From: Firmicutes bacterium UBA4795
GTDB lineage: Bacteria > Bacillota > Desulfotomaculia > Desulfotomaculales > Nap2-2B
Length of the DNA stretch: 50,749 nt
Direction of reading: 5' to 3'
Assembly (NCBI GenBank): GCA_002402825.1
Contig: DHGP01000027.1
Location: forward strand, 1-50,749
In this document: positions 50,004 to 50,749 of the stretch, piece by piece
Layout: the number at the start of each line of letters is the position of its first letter
Position numbering within the stretch: position 1 is the stretch's first letter
Translations under genes and position numbers: made by a program
Notes under the pieces: generated by a model
What the model saw: only the letters and a program-made list of their open reading frames with translations
Told to the model about the DNA's origin: nothing
Databases searched by the model: none

Positions 50004-50749
50004 ATAAAAATATTTTTTTTCCGTTTTAAACGGCTTAAAATTTTTAGCTTGGCCTTCTTTATCTTACTTCTTTTCGAAATTTTTCGCCTTACGGTTGGTT
50101 TATACCACGTCAATATTAGCACTTTTTCCTGGTCACTGGCAAATAAATTTATTTTAATTGACCCTGGTCACGGAGGAGTAGACCCTGGGGCCGTAGGGAA
50201 AAACGAGGTCTTAGAAAAAGACATTGTTTTAGCCGTTGGACACCGTTTAGCTACCTATTTACGTCAAGGCGGGGCACGGGTGATGATGACCAGAGAAGAA
50301 GACACTGACTTAAGTGACCCTGAAATAACCAGCCTTTATGCTAAGAAAAAACAGGACCTGGCTCGTCGGGTCGCTTTGGCCAATCATTTACAAGTAGATT
50401 TAATGTTAAGCATCCACGTTAACAGTTTTCCCAATCCCAATGTGTGTGGTGGTCAGGTATTTTACCAGGCTGAACGTCCCGCCAGCCAAAAAATTGCCGC
50501 CAGTATTCAAGAGGAATTAAACCGGGTAATAAAAAACAATGACCGTGTTCCTTTACCGAACAGCCATTATTACCTTATACGTCAAACTAAAGTTCCTACG
50601 GTTATTATTGAAGTAGGCTTTATTAGTAATCCTCAGGAACTTTTACGGCTGCAAAATCCTGGTTACCAAAGTAAGCTGGCCTGGAGTATTTATGCTGGTA
50701 TAGTTAAACATTTTTATCTTCAAACCCACCCTAACCCTCCCCCTTTAAA
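50004..50749 (+). CDS. cwlD: N-acetylmuramoyl-L-alanine amidase CwlD, 3' end cut, apparent ATA start
   Basis: A spore-cortex amidase of the Amidase_3 family. A basic/aromatic N-terminus (KIFFFRFKRLK) and one membrane helix precede ILIDPGHGGVDPGA, NEVLEKDIVL, MLSIHVN (Zn ligands) and TVIIEVGFISNP (catalytic Glu). The frame contains no ATG, GTG or TTG before the helix; ATA (50004) lies 10 bases after GGAG. TTG 50049 would remove most of the basic N-terminus. CwlD removes peptides to make muramic lactam in the cortex. The last visible codons (HPNPPPL) come from a family C repeat at the window edge. Confidence 0.9.
   Translation, partial: MKIFFFRFKRLKIFSLAFFILLLFEIFRLTVGLYHVNISTFSWSLANKFILIDPGHGGVDPGAVGKNEVLEKDIVLAVGHRLATYLRQGGARVMMTREEDTDLSDPEITSLYAKKKQDLARRVALANHLQVDLMLSIHVNSFPNPNVCGGQVFYQAERPASQKIAASIQEELNRVIKNNDRVPLPNSHYYLIRQTKVPTVIIEVGFISNPQELLRLQNPGYQSKLAWSIYAGIVKHFYLQTHPNPPPL
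50725..50749. repeat. Family C palindrome, left half, cut by window edge
   Basis: CCCACCCTAACCCTCCCCCT matches the left arm of the repeat at 34164-34216. It lies in the 3' coding end of cwlD. Confidence 0.75.

Noticed and set aside
49988..50030. Frameshift in cwlD in place of an ATA start
   Set aside because: Possible, because of the A/T runs, but a frameshift would also need to remove the TAA in the GTG/TTG frame, and two other genes show the same start problem without homopolymers.

Overview
The window looks like a chromosomal segment from an anaerobic, endospore-forming Gram-positive bacterium of the class Clostridia (Peptococcaceae or Thermoanaerobacterales type; no genus can be fixed from sequence alone). 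Evidence is the order recO - DUF4342 - glyQ - glyS - ccpN-like - PPDK regulator - ppdK, which resembles the recO-glyQ-glyS-ccpN-yqfL order of Bacillus subtilis. Further support comes from the sporulation-type genes ymxH/ylmC-like and cwlD, a small 2[4Fe-4S] ferredoxin, pyruvate phosphate dikinase, a csaB-type pyruvyl transferase, and strong Shine-Dalgarno sites. No rRNA, CRISPR array or prophage is visible.

Layout. 1-1100: the 5' end of a tRNA, a DUF4870 membrane protein, then decayed GntR and P-type ATPase genes. 1100-2990: larE and bioB, the latter behind a BirA-type operator. 3000-6070: a lone MmgE/PrpD gene between IS630 and IS110 transposase remnants. 6070-11880: a Lon-like protease, a polyamine operon (pdaD-speE-speB: arginine to agmatine to putrescine to spermidine) and an endonuclease-IV-like TIM barrel. 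12000-15130: small genes, tRNA-Ala, ferredoxin, a PRC-barrel protein and DUF421. 15500-25300: a minus-strand cell-surface block (galU, tagO-like, propeller protein, phosphodiester glycosidase with stalk domain, csaB, DUF5693, LCP ligase, exported protein). 25670-27412: an apparently acquired drug-efflux gene behind an IS1182 remnant. 27743-34130: a plus-strand polysaccharide block (galE, GT4, initiating sugar transferase, O-antigen-ligase/TPR protein). 34200-39800: methyltransferase, thioredoxin, DUF2508, SDR, tRNA-Arg and a MoxR/VWA pair. 39860-49860: folK, an unusual FolP-N/FolB fusion, ppdK with its regulator, ccpN-like, glyS, glyQ and recO. 50004 to the end: partial cwlD.

How the genes work together. 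GalU and GalE make UDP-glucose and UDP-galactose. The TagO-like and WbaP-like enzymes start lipid-linked glycans, GT4 extends them, and the Wzy-like protein polymerises or ligates them. The LCP enzyme and CsaB attach and pyruvylate wall polymers. PPDK, its bifunctional kinase/phosphorylase and the CBS-domain repressor form a gluconeogenesis control unit.

Two genome-wide themes stand out. First, three otherwise normal genes (PPDK regulator, LCP protein, cwlD) have a good ribosome binding site and a complete conserved N-terminus but no ATG, GTG or TTG; an ATA or ATT codon sits at the expected place. Several more genes have the same ambiguity. Second, three families of short dispersed palindromes have inserted across the window, including inside genes: in frame in the LCP and propeller proteins, at the start of the FolP-N/FolB fusion, at the 3' end of the GT4 and cwlD genes, and inside a dead P-type ATPase.
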